Assembly: GCA_949128115.1 (NCBI GenBank)
Contig: OX421966.1
Span: forward strand, 34,303,042-34,367,041
Source of the DNA: Anaspis maculata
Taxonomy: Eukaryota; Arthropoda; Insecta; Coleoptera; Scraptiidae
Reading direction: 5' to 3'
DNA: 64,000 bases
Numbering within the stretch: position 1 is the stretch's first letter; every line of letters starts with the position of its first letter. Shown piece after piece: positions 35,989 through 47,065 of this stretch. Position numbers and translations under genes: made by a program. A model generated the notes under the pieces. That model was not told the origin of the DNA and ran no database searches. It saw nothing but the letters and a program-made list of their open reading frames with translations.

Positions 35989-38900
35989 ATGGCTCCATCT
36001 AACAAGTGCGCTGTCTGTGACGAGGATGCCTCCCAAAGTTGTTCGGCTTGCAGCTCAGTATATTACTGCAGCAAAGATCACCAAAAACAAGACTGGAAGA
36101 GTCACAAGACCTCATGCGCCCCTTACAAAACCGAAGTGGATGACATCTTTGGACGTTACCTGGTCGCAACCAGAGACATCGCTCAAGGCGAAATTATAAT
36201 GCGAAAACAGCCTTTGATCCTTGGCCCGAAAATGGTCAGCGCCCCAATCTGCCTGGGATGCCACAAGAGACTCAACCTTTCCCAAGAACGTTACAGCTGC
36301 TCCAAGTGTGAATGGCCCTTGTGTTCCAGCCAGTGCGAAACGTCTCCATTGCATTCAGAGTGTGAAATCTTCACCAAGAGCAACTTCAAACCGCACATCG
36401 AAAGCTCATCCGCCAAGCAAACCGTGTACTCTTCCATTGTACCGCTGCGTGCAATTTTGCTGAAGTTCCGAGACCAAAAGAAGTACCAAACGTTGAACAC
36501 GTGCCAGTCGCATCTGAAAGACCACATGGAAACTACAGTGTACAAAATCCTGCGGCAAAATCTGGTACCGCTCTTCATCCAAAGACTCGGTTTGGATTGC
36601 ACCGAAGAGGAGATACTGAACGCCTGTTCGATTTTCGATACGAATGCGTTCGAAGTTCGTGACACGGAAGGCCTGGTCAACATCAGAGGTTTGTACCCGA
36701 CCATGACTTTGCTGGCACACGACTGCAAGCACAACACCAAACACAGCTTCCATGGTGATGGCTTTGAATTAGTGCTCACCGCAACGGTGCCAATTAAAAA
36801 GGGCGAACAAATCACCACGAGCTACACTCAAACGCTGTGGGGCACGCTGGCGAGAAGAGCTCATCTGAAACGATCCAAAAATTTCGATTGCACCTGTGCC
36901 AGGTGCAAGGATCCCCGAGAGTTTGGCACCTACGCCGGGGCTATTTACTGCACGGAATGCCGAAGTGACGACGATGGAGATTCACCGAAACTGATAAGTT
37001 CCGATCCGCTGGACAACGAGGCGACGTGGGAATGCGAAAAGTGCGGAAACGAAGTCGAGGGCTCGCAGGTTTTGTACGGCAATGAGCTGTTGAAAAGAGA
37101 AATTGCGATGTTGGACAAGACTGGACCAGAAGCCCTCGAGGGGTTCCTGAAGGAGTTCGGCGGGGCGCTCCATCCAAAGAATTCGGTTTTCCTGGAGGTG
37201 AAGTACGCCCTGAGCCAGATGTATGGCAACATGCCCGGGTACAAACTGGACGGTGAGTTGATGAAAAATTTGTTGTTGTTGTTACTACAGGGTGAGGCAA
37301 AAAAAAACCGTTTTTATTTTCTCTATACAATCTTTTTATTTCGACGAGCTTCATATCAGTACCTACTAAAATAAATTTTTGTTATCTATTCATAGATATC
37401 TACATAACGCACAAAGTAACACATTACCAAATATACCTATGTAGGTAGAGGATGTCTCGGGTTTAATGATCTCCACTTTGCCAAACGATAGAGAATTCAT
37501 TCCCTCAACTTCTGAACCATTTTACTAATTTGGTTCGAATTTCACAGAAATAGTTCAGAAATACTGAGGCATGGACCACTTGTAAAAAAAAATTTCAAGA
37601 CACTCCACTGACGTAGATATCAAGGTGTGGGTTCCCTTTTCTCGACCTATTTTCAAGGGGGGACCAACACCTCAATACCTACGCCGATTGGAGTGTCTTG
37701 AAAAGAAATGTTATAAGCGGGTTATGACTATAAGTTAGTATTTTTGAACTATCTGTGAGAAATTTGAGCTAAATCGGTCAAACGGTTCAGAAGTTACGGG
37801 CAATAAACGATTTCGAGTTCCCAACTTTGGAGATCTGTATCTCCGTTATTTTCAATTTTTCGAAAAGGTTTCTCTAAAAAGTCCCTTTTTTATTCCTAAA
37901 TCGACTGGCAAAGTGCAAATCATTAAATCCGGGACACCCTGTAAGTTTCGCTGTTATTGTATCTAGCTTGACATTTGTCAAAAAGTAGTGTCAAAACTCA
38001 CAAGAAATTCGAGTGGTTTTTCAAACGATGGCTGGCTATATTCTCAGCAGGCCAAAATTATTTTGAGAATTATATTGAGGATTCCCTCAAAAATGAAAAA
38101 GAAACAATTCTTTCATACGGTGTATTAAGTATACAAGGTGGTCCAGGTTATAGTAGCAATAATTCACCATTCGATGGTCCATCGAAAACTAGGTCGACAT
38201 GCATTGTTCAATTTTTTTCTAAAACGCTTCCTAAGAGAGATACAGCCCTTGAAAGTTCAGTTTTCAAAATCTTTTTTGCAATAACTCTCAAGTCATCAAA
38301 GCGATTTTGACCAAATTCAGTACAAATACTCACGAAATAAATACCCATCACTTGACGTAGATAACTTTTGTCAAAATTGACAAGTGGCGTAGATACGTGG
38401 AAGTTGTATCACTTCTCACGCCCTATTTTCTACGCTAGTGAATATTTTTGGAAAATTATATTTTTTACGAATTCCTTGTTCAATTTAGAAAAAAAGTTAC
38501 CCTTTTAAAATTTTGATTAGAGGCTTGATTTTCGAGATATTTGGGTTTTAAACTTTGGAAAACATCTCGAAATCGCCACTTTCCAGAGCCCAAATTGTTT
38601 TCTCTGGAAACGCCTCGTTTATCAGCAAAAAATTGCAGTAAATCAACTTAAACGACCTAGAAAACTTATTCCACTTGAAGAATCATTAGTTTTCTTGGAT
38701 TTTAGTTTTTAGGCCTTTGAAAGTCGCAATTTCGAAGCGTTTTCCAAAGTTTCAAACCAAAATATCTCGGAAATGAAGCCTCTAATCAAAATTTTACAGG
38801 AGTAACTTTTTTTAAATTGAACAAGGAATTCAAAAACAGCATAATTTTTAAAAAATATCCGGTGGCGTAGAAAATGGGGTGGGAGAAGTTGAACAATTCC

Positions 38901-41900
38901 CCCGTATCTACGCCACTGGACAATTTTGACAAAAGTTATCTACGTCAAGTGATGGGTATCTATTTCGTAAGCATTTGTACTAAATTTGGTTAAAATCGCT
39001 TTAAAGACTTGAAAGTTGAGAGGTAACTGGTTCTTGAACATTTTCCAACCTTCTTTTTTCAATTTCCCGGGAATTTTCCGGTTGAAAATGTGAAACCGGC
39101 TTGGAGGCTCGAAATGGGACTTGAATTATGGAGTTTAAAGTGAAGCCTTAGTTTAAGATTTTCACAAGTTTCGTATTTTCCCGGAGAATTCAATTTTCCC
39201 TGACAAAATTTTCAATTTCCTGGAAATTACTTTCAATCTTTTCCTCAATTTTTCTCTGAAAAAATTAAAAAAACTAGGGAAAATAATTTTCCCCAATCAA
39301 CTTCCCACCCGAAGGGACACTCAGAGCAAAAATTTACATAGGTTCCTGGATACTAGTCGGGAAAGTTTCGGGGTGGCACAACCGATGTTTTAATTCTATT
39401 TTTGGGGCATTTGGAAATGATCTCTCACTGTGCTTTCATGAATAGGTTACGAGACCTACTTCAATTTTTCTATGTAATCACTTCTACTTGAAAACGATAC
39501 ATAATTCATTAAAAAGTCTACTTATTCTAGGAGGTCGCCAGAAAGGAGACTTGTATAATACGTTGTTTAAAAATAATGTATATCCCGGGCGGCCGCGAAA
39601 TTTGATATTCAAATTGGACTAATACAGGATGTTCCAAAAAAGATTGTGTGACCCTACGTTGTGTATTTTTTCCTACGACTACCTATGAAAGTTGTCCTAC
39701 GTAATTGACAACTTTCGGGCCTACTATAGCGTGTGAAAGGGGTCATTTCACATGCTATTAGGGCAGCAGTCACACTGAGCCACCCACCACCACCCACTAC
39801 CATCAACCAAAAATCAAACGCACGCAATGTAATGATGGTGGTCACACTGCAGCCACCTCTTACCACCGCCCAGTGACCACCGGTGGCCATGTGTTTGAAA
39901 TTTCCAAAGTGGTGGCCAGTGGTCGGTGGTTAACAATACGCATCTTGATGCGCATGCAGAACAAACATTTTGTGTATACATGCAACATACAATGTGTATG
40001 TCGATCCCGAAGAGAACAAAGGTTTCACTTTTGTCACAAACAAGTTGTAACATTTTTTTTTCATACATTAATAAGTAATAACTGTAAAATTGTTCTTCAT
40101 CATCAACAAGCTGCGGCACTAATTGATGAAATTCTCCTAGTTGTTCTCTATCGAGAAACATTTGACGCACCCTCATGTTCCGGCGTTTTTTACGGATTTT
40201 TTTCGAGATGTAGTATAAAGCTACAGCTTCGTCGGTATCTGAGTCATCGGACGAAATCATTGCAATCACAGAGCTTGTCAATCTTGTCATGAGCTGGGCC
40301 GCTATTCTTGAATCGTGTGAGAAAAGTCCCTGGGAGTAAAATACAATCCGCAGTACACTGATGTAGCGAATGTTGCCTAAAATCGTGGTTTTTAGGCAAC
40401 TTTCGCTACAGAATTGTAGTACGGATTATATAAAACAGGATTATGTCAAATTCAGGAGGGGGACACGGTGGTTGACGGTGGACGATGGACGGTGGCTCAG
40501 TGAGACCATGGTCGATTATTTTGCTTGGTGGTAGTGGGTGGTGGTGGGTGGTAGTGGGTGGTGATGGCTCCAGTGTGACTGCTGCCTAGTAGGCCCGAAA
40601 GTTGTCAATTACGTCAACCTACCCAACCTGTGCGTTATGAGCCGTGCCTTATTATAACGCACAGTTCATTCGGACCACGAAACAATACGAATTTAAACGA
40701 TGTAATCACCATTTCGAAAAACCGGCTTTCATACCATTACCCTAACTCTGATTCACAAACAAATCGTACTTATATGGGGAGGCGCAAATCCTCCACGGCT
40801 GACGTCCTCCCGCGATGCAGATCCCTCGTAGTGGAATGGTGCCGTGGCACAGGTGGTTAGTATCTGCCTGTGGTGCGGAGGTTTGCGGGTTCGATTCCCG
40901 CTGTAGTCTGGGTGTTGTATTCGTCTTAAACTGCAATTTTTCAATTATATAAAATGTAACAATAATGAAGGCGAGCTCCTATAGCCGAAAAAAGGCTGAT
41001 AAGGAGAAAACAAACTTTTTTTTTTTTTTTAACTTAACTCTGATTCACAAACAAATCAACAACAATTCGCACCTACAGGACTGGCCTCAGTCAGGTCCTC
41101 TCAACCGATAGTATGGGTTTGACATGCTTATATAACCTTATCGAAGGCCTAACCTTAGCGGTGAGATGTATAAAAATAAAAATCCCACATAATTTTCTTT
41201 CAACAACAGTAATTGTGAAGTTATGAATGAAAGTCCCACCTACACTTATAAAGCAGAATAATTCTTTGGGTGCAATGCAAATGTGACCATAAGAGATTAA
41301 ATGGGGGTCCATTGAGAAATCTTGAGCTGCACCAGCCCCATCCAATACACCCAAATACTTTAAATCAAGTTAACATACTAAGACGTCAAAATGACAGTTG
41401 AAATGTCACTAATTTTATTACTGGATTTTCAATTTTCTCACAAGGAGACGTTGGTTATAAATGAAGTCCCGTACACCTGCTGATGACCAAAATGTACCTT
41501 TCCCGGCTGGTAGCCGGAGCCTTGGGCCGCTATCGCTCTTCAAAGGATAAAAGAAATTAAGAAATTAGAAATTTATTAATGACGGTTTTGGCCGGTTGTC
41601 GAAAATACCCTGATAGCTTGATGGTGGAAGACGCCACCTCCGACCTTACCTGCTGCAACGTTGCGGCTGCAACAGGCGCGAGGCGTGTGTCCAGAAGACG
41701 CGAGTTCGATTCTTGCGATTCCCCGATTTTTTTTTCATGAGAAAGATCCTTTTTTATATTTTGAAAGCAATCCTAAATTTGAAATACTGGTTTTTGATGG
41801 GATTCTTGATTTTTTTGCGATAATTCGGTGTACCGCTGGCTTATAACATGCTCAAGCATAACAGCCACAGGCAGGCTTAGTCAGAAAATAGCGGTGTTTT

Positions 41901-44900
41901 TTGAGAAAAAATTGAAATATATGAAAAAATACTAGTTTTGTAAATCTGGGTGGTTAGAGAAGCGGTGTTGTTCGAGAAAAAATTGAAAATTGTGGAAAAA
42001 AATTAAATTTTAGAAATTGTGAATTTTTGAAAATTTGAAATACATACATATTTTCTTTATAAACCCATTTAAAATTACCCTCATTTCTGTAATTATTATT
42101 TATCCATTGATTTTTATAGAATCTACGTTCACAGAAAAACACGAAAATGACGGAAAAATAGTGTACGTAACTCGCTGTAAAGTGTCTTACTTTCACTTGT
42201 GTGATTTCTGCATTCGGCTGCGCCTCGTGCATCAACTTACACACTCATGCGTAACGTATCACTTTCCGTACTTGTTACGTAATATACTACTTTCGTTTTG
42301 TGCCGTAGATTTTTAATTAGCTTTACCTACCAGCCAGAATTACAGGCATCAGAAATTATTTTTCAAAAACGATTCTCAATTCACTAGGTTAATAAACTCA
42401 ACAACAGACCTGTAACACTGACATTAACTCCTATATATTTTTTTACCCACATAATAATAATTGCGTGCAGAAGTGCAGCATGCAATCCAACGAGGTTGTT
42501 AAACCTATCGAAACCACCCAGAGTTCATTCAGTAAAATCATGCAAATGAGACCGGTCGCAGTGTGCCTTTTGTAATAATAAAGAGCCGCCCGCCAGAGCC
42601 CACAAAAGGAAAATAATTATGGCAACCAGCGTGTCTTGCATAATTATCACCACACTTATCGTGGTGTCCTTGGCGAATTTGCTCCTCCTGGTTCACGTGA
42701 TCATGCACACCATGAAGCACTGTGCCGAACAGCAGATCAAGCAACATCAGAAGACCAAGTCCATCGACAAGTACAAATTGCGGCCCAGGGACGGGTCCGG
42801 CGAAATTTCGATGGAAACCTACCAAGCTTCGATAGTCAATTACAAATTTATGGCCGCGCTGATACTGCTCAACGCCGAAGACGTCGAGTTCATCTGCAGC
42901 GTTGCCATCATAAGCCGTAATCTGGCTTTGACCCCTGCGCATTGTGCCAGGTAGAAATTTTTCCTTTATTTTCCCAGATGCTTCTCATTTTTGTTCACTT
43001 CTGCTAGAGCTTTTGCTACTAATATCGTTCGGTTTCGTTATTCGTTTGATTACTATGCTAAAACGTCTTGCGTCTTCTATGCATTTCCAGGCATATTTCT
43101 TGGTAGTTGAACATAATTTATTTAATAAAGTTTCTTAGAAATGCACGGAAGATGAGAAACTCAGAAGCACCTGAAGCAGACAATGCCTAAAATTTGGCGA
43201 CTCTTAACTAACCATCTACATATTGCAGATTAATAGCAAAGGAGCCACTCAGCAGAGTGAGGATAGCATCGAATTCGTCCAAATTCAGATACGGGGTCTG
43301 GCACGACTTGGACAAAGTCATCATCCACGAGGACTACGACGAATTTCGGGGATACAACGATGTGGCCATCGTCAGCGTAAGGAAACCGTTCAAGGGCAAA
43401 TTCGTCAGCACCATCGCCCTGCCCCATACCAGATTCATCTACGTGGCAAACACCACCGCAATGTCTCTGGGCTGGACCAGGATGAAGCAGACAGACTTCA
43501 CGGAGCAGATCTACGGAATCGACGTGAAGCTTTTTTGGCACAAGTACTGTCAAACGATCTATCCCGACGAAAGAATATTCGACAACGGCATGTTCTGCGC
43601 TGGGAAGTATAAGAATGAAAAAAATGCTTGCGTTTCGGATTACGGTGCCCAGCTGATGCAGAGGAACGTGCTGATCGGAATGATAGCGTATGGAATTGGC
43701 TGTGGTGGTGGCGAAGACAAACCGGTGGTTTACACGAAAATCGCGCTGTACGAAAACTGGATTCGGCATGTGGAGAAGAGGAATGGAGCGGCGGGAAGTG
43801 CTTTATTCAAAATTAAGACTTGAATTTGGCATTTTGATATGCTCAATAAAAACCATGGGAAGCATAATGGTTTTGTTTTTATTAGCGCCGGGTTTATAAC
43901 GTGCCCAACGACCGCCGGCCAGTTATCTGTAGCTTGAAACATCAACCAAATAATTAGAAGGATAATGGATTTTATGAACAAAAGAATTTTGGTTCGGATT
44001 TATGGTAGATCGAAGTGGTGTCCTTACTTGTAGTTTTTTCTTCAATTTTCGTCTACTTTGAGTTCACCCTGCTGTAGAAAGCTTTGTTTTCCAATCTCCA
44101 TGTCAGTTGATGGCTGCCCAATTTTTCGGCAGTGAATGTGTGAATCTACCATTATAATCGTTCAGTCCAATCAACAAGACAACGACTAAAAGCTCGTGTG
44201 TATCGATGTCATTTTCTATTCTGTAATCAAACGATTCAATTTTAAGATTTGGGGTTATTTTTCAACTTTTCTTGAATTTGATTTAGTTTTTATTTTCGCG
44301 AGTCGAGTATGAAGTATAAACATTATTGTTTTTTTCAAGAACAACAATTGTCATTTATAGAGCTCCCGCTGGAATCTCTGGATAGAAAAATCGTGCTGTG
44401 TCATGAACTTCTAGACATTGCTGATGTCCTGGAGCCGGGCTATTCGAGGTTCCGAGGTTCGCTCTTCTACGATCTTCAAGCTGCAATGGTCGCCAAGGCA
44501 AAGCGAGAATTTGCAAAAGGCCAAATTTCAAGAGAAGATGCAGAGGTATGAACATAAGCATTTATATCAAGTATCACGTTTGGGTTCTTTTATAATTGAG
44601 ACGATCGTTTCAAATCACACTGTTTATAACTGCGTACTACCATAAAATGCACGTCAACAATTACTTGCGCTTGGGTATATCGCTTCAACTTCTCGCTGTT
44701 ATCGCTTTGATTTTAATACTCATTCGTTGGCCGATCCGTGGTGTTTATACAGGGTCCTGCAACAGTGCGTCAGGCTTTCCTAGCGCCCTTACCTTGCAAA
44801 AAAGAGAAAAAGGTGTAATACATAAAAATTTTAGTTTAAAAAGTTCAACTTTGTAAAATTATTTTCAACTATACAGGGTTTTCAATTTTTGTGCTATAAC

Positions 44901-46984
44901 AAAAACAAAGATTTTTTTGAATTAAATATCCCACTTCTGATTTCATTTTCTTGTTTAGCTTCTCAAGCTCTATTACAAGAGTATTTTTGTTTTTTCAATT
45001 TGTGACAGTGCTACCAACTGAAAATTAAAAATTGAAATTTTTTGTAATTTCAAGGTTCACTTTGAAAAATCGTAGAGGCCTCGTTTTTTGGGATTCAGGA
45101 ATGAAATTTGACATAACGGTAGTCGAACAGAAGCTGAATAACTTCATGACAAAAAACTTGAGGTTTAATTGTACAGGGTGTGCAAATTTTTTTTCGAACT
45201 TCGCAAATTTCAAAAGGCCATGGGTCATTTTTTTTTTAAATAGAATGCCCCATATTTTATCTCACCATTCGATAACTTTTTTCTTCCTCTTTCATTTTTA
45301 CCAGGGATACCCTATCCCTAAATGACATAATTTCATAGATAATCGATAATTTTGATGAAAAATGTCGTTTATTTGGATTTTTTATGTTCTTAGTTTAGGT
45401 CCTGATACAGAAAATCATGTGTCAAAATGAACGCACCTCACCTCTCCGACAGTTTGAAGGTTTTTGAAGTCGAGAAAACCGCTTTACTAAGCTCAGTTTG
45501 AATTTTATTTTTTCCATCAAGCAACGAAATTCTTTTTCAAGCATTTTCTTAAAATTGGAGTTTAGCGCCGCTATTCAATAAAAAACACTTGTTCTTAGCA
45601 TCAAACCAAGCAAAATGTGTCAATCAGACATTTGTTGATGATCACTATGGCCTGCCCGGCGTTAAAAATTTTAACAAAGAGCACTTTTTATCAAAATTAT
45701 CGATTATCTCGTAAATTATCAAATTTAGGGGTAGGGTACCTCTGTTGAAAATTGAAGAGGAAAAAAAATGCTGTCGAATGGTCGAATAAAATAGGGGGCA
45801 TTCTATTTGAAAAAACTGCGACTTATGGCATTTTGAAATTTGCGAAGTTTGGAAAAAAAATCTGAACAACCTGTATCACTGATTCTGAAGTTTTTTGTCA
45901 TGAAATTATTCACCTTCTATTCGACTATTGTTGTGCCAAATTTCATTCCTTGATTGCAAAAAACGAGGCTCCTACATTTTTTCAAAACGAACCTGGAAAT
46001 AACAAAAAATTTCAATTTTTAGTTTTTAGTTGGTAGCACTACCACAAATTGAAAAAACAAAAATACGCTTGTAATAGAGCTTGAAAAGCTGAACAAGAAA
46101 ATGAAATCAAAAGTGGGACATTTCATTAAAAAAAATCTTAGTTTTTGTTATAGCGCAAAAATGGAACACCCTGTATAGTTGAAAATAATTTCACTGGTTA
46201 GAACTTTTCAAATCAATAATTTCATGTTATGCACCTTTTTCTCGTCTCTATCTCGTAAGGGAAGGGCGCTAGGAAAGCCCGACGCACTGTTGCAGGACCC
46301 TGTATACCTGCGACTGTTGTTCTGGAATCTTCCACCAGTTCTCCGGCAAATTCCATATTAATCTATGCATATGGTTTCGAGGCGACTCTGGAAGAATCCC
46401 ACAGTTTTCGCATGAATTACCGCGTGCTCTGGACCGGTAAGATGGGTCTTACTCAGCTGTTGGAATCTCTCATGTTATCCAAATCGCTAAACCATCGCGT
46501 ATGTTCTCGTTTGTTCAGAGCTTCGCACTTGTGACACTGCGATCTGATGCGAACAGTCTAGAAAGATCAAGTGTGCTCTAGAATGCACGAGAGTCTCGCC
46601 GCTCGTGACAATAGGTGCTTTCCTTTTACCACAAAACTCACAGATCTGATCTAAGTTAGAGAGCGAGAAAGGGAGAAATCACATGCGCGAAAGTGAGATA
46701 CCACTAACAACTCAGGTCAGAATGGTACTTAGTTTAGGTTATAAAAGGAAAGCACCTAATATTTTGATAGCAAAGCCAACTCTAAATGAAAATTTTGTCG
46801 ACAGCATGATACCATAGTTCATTCGTCTTGATAATATTCTGTACTCTTCCAGGGCCTTCTTAAGAAAGCCTCCAACTATCTGGACGATGCAGCGAAAATC
46901 CTGGATTCCGAGCCGGATTTGAAAGACATTGTGTATCACAGGGTAAATAATTCGAAGACTGTATTTAGTTTAAGTGATAAGTAA
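35989..46984 (+). CDS. SmydA-type SET and MYND domain protein (gene C), host of nested gene
   Basis: Exons are 35989-37252, 44361-44545 and 46853-46984 (GT-AG, in phase), giving 526 aa. The start is the ATG of MAPSNKCAVC; upstream in-frame sequence has no ATG and probably contains a 5'-UTR acceptor at 35895. MYND finger at 7-43 (C7, C10, ... HxxxC). The SET parts are FGRYLVATRDIAQGE, GLYPTMTLLAHDCKHN, ITTSYTQTLWGTLARR and post-SET CTCARCKDPREFGT, followed by a second Cys pair region CTECRS...CEKCGN. The NHSC equivalent is AHDC. One 1.26-kb exon covers what genes A and B split over four or five exons, and no intron is shared with them, suggesting an older duplicate or intron loss. Intron 1 (7.1 kb) contains a complete protease homologue and several transposons; intron 2 contains a 1.56-kb palindrome. 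Function by family only: predicted lysine methyltransferase. Confidence 0.87.
38260..39030. repeat. ~770-bp palindrome in gene C intron 1
   Basis: Left landmarks ACCCATCACTTGACGTAGAT and TTGATTAGAGGCTTGATTTT recur inverted at the right as ATCTACGTCAAGTGATGGGT and TGAAGCCTCTAATCAAAA. The inner part is related to the 19239-20286 palindrome (shared GAGATATTTG...TTTGGAAAAC wording). Confidence 0.8.
39691..40620. repeat. Palindromic element split by a Harbinger insertion
   Basis: GTAATTGACAACTTTCGGGC (about 39701) and its inverse GCCCGAAAGTTGTCAATTAC (about 40593) lie immediately outside the Harbinger element at 39762-40586. They would form one short palindrome without it. Confidence 0.7.
39762..40586 (-). 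mobile_element. PIF/Harbinger-type transposon remnant
   Basis: The terminal inverted repeats are GGCAGCAGTCACACTG and CAGTGTGACTGCTGCC, followed inward by CCACCCACCACCACCC and its complement. TAG flanks both ends (39759-39761 and 40587-40589), a 3-bp duplication. The minus-strand frame 40290-39814 contains MRVRQMFLDREQLGEFHQLV, then a DDEEQFYSYY stretch. These resemble the N-terminus of Harbinger nucleases ('RxxxGEFHxLV...FxxYF...'). Only about 90 recognisable residues remain and no DDE catalytic region is present, so it is defective. Confidence 0.75.
40766..41034 (+). mobile_element. tRNA-derived SINE with 23-bp target site duplication
   Basis: An identical 23-bp sequence (TAACTCTGATTCAC... 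ending AAATC) lies at 40743-40765 and 41035-41057. Inside is a tRNA-like head with A box TGGCACAGGTGG (about 40854) and B box GGGTTCGATTCCC (about 40888), followed by a unique body and a T-rich 3' end (41016-41030). A perfect long duplication implies a recent insertion by LINE machinery. It lies in gene C intron 1. Confidence 0.85.
41614..41732 (+). other. Possible tRNA-like Pol III promoter segment
   Basis: TAGCTTGATGG (41614-41624) resembles an A box and GAGTTCGATTC (41703-41713) a B box, followed by a run of nine T. The spacing of ~90 bp is longer than in most tRNAs and I cannot fold a cloverleaf with confidence. It could be a decayed SINE head. Confidence 0.3.
42619..43823 (+). CDS. Serine protease homologue (inactive trypsin fold) nested in gene C intron
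   Basis: Exons 42619-42950 and 43229-43823 (donor GTAGAA, acceptor TTGCAG) join in phase to 308 aa. Residues 7-28 are hydrophobic (signal anchor or signal peptide). The chymotrypsin-fold landmarks are LTPAHC (His108), YNDVAIV (Asp155) and CVSDYGAQL, where the active-site GDSGG motif should be. Tyr249 replaces the nucleophilic Ser, so catalysis is not expected. The usual R/K-IVGG activation site reads ASIVNYKF and lacks the cleavable basic residue. The exon boundary right after the His motif is common in insect clip/trypsin genes. AATAAA at 43845-43850 ends a very short 3'UTR. Insect serine protease homologues act as cofactors in melanisation or in adhesion; the role here is unknown. Same strand as its host gene. 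Confidence 0.88.
43845..43850 (+). terminator. Poly(A) signal of the nested protease homologue
   Basis: AATAAA begins 22 bp after the stop codon. Its position inside gene C intron 1 means gene C transcription must read through it. Confidence 0.7.
44746..46306. repeat. 1.56-kb near-complete palindrome in gene C intron 2
   Basis: TATACAGGGTCCTGCAACAG at 44746 and CTGTTGCAGGACCCTGTATA to 46306 are exact inverses. Many inner landmarks also pair in order: GGCTTTCCTAGCGCCCTTAC; AACTATACAGGG with CCCTGTATAGTT; TTCGCAAATTTCAAAA with TTTTGAAATTTGCGAA; GATAATCGATAATTTTGAT with ATCAAAATTATCGATTATC. Together they leave about 330 bp in the middle. The arms are imperfect copies. No ORF of note. The sub-ends carrying ACAGGGT suggest two or three fold-back units, one inside another. 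Confidence 0.85.
46610..46761. repeat. ~152-bp MITE-like inverted repeat
   Basis: AATAGGTGCTTTCCTTTTA at the left and TAAAAGGAAAGCACCTAAT at the right. It ends about 90 bp before the last exon of gene C. Confidence 0.75.
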
Positions 46985-47059
46985 ATTTGGTATTGAAGTA
47001 TTTAATCACTAGGATGTATTTTATGAATAAGACTTTAGTAAAACACTTTACAACAATTC

Positions 47060-47065
47060 AATAAA
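47060..47065 (+). terminator. Poly(A) signal of SmydA gene C
   Basis: AATAAA lies 76 bp after the gene C stop codon. Confidence 0.6.

Noticed and set aside
19239..39030. CRISPR-like or other spaced repeat array
   Set aside because: The repeats are inverted transposon arms and a satellite, without regular direct repeats and unique spacers; this is also eukaryotic DNA.
40829..40907. Functional tRNA gene
   Set aside because: A and B boxes are present, but the unit sits inside a SINE with a 23-bp duplication and I could not fold a standard cloverleaf.
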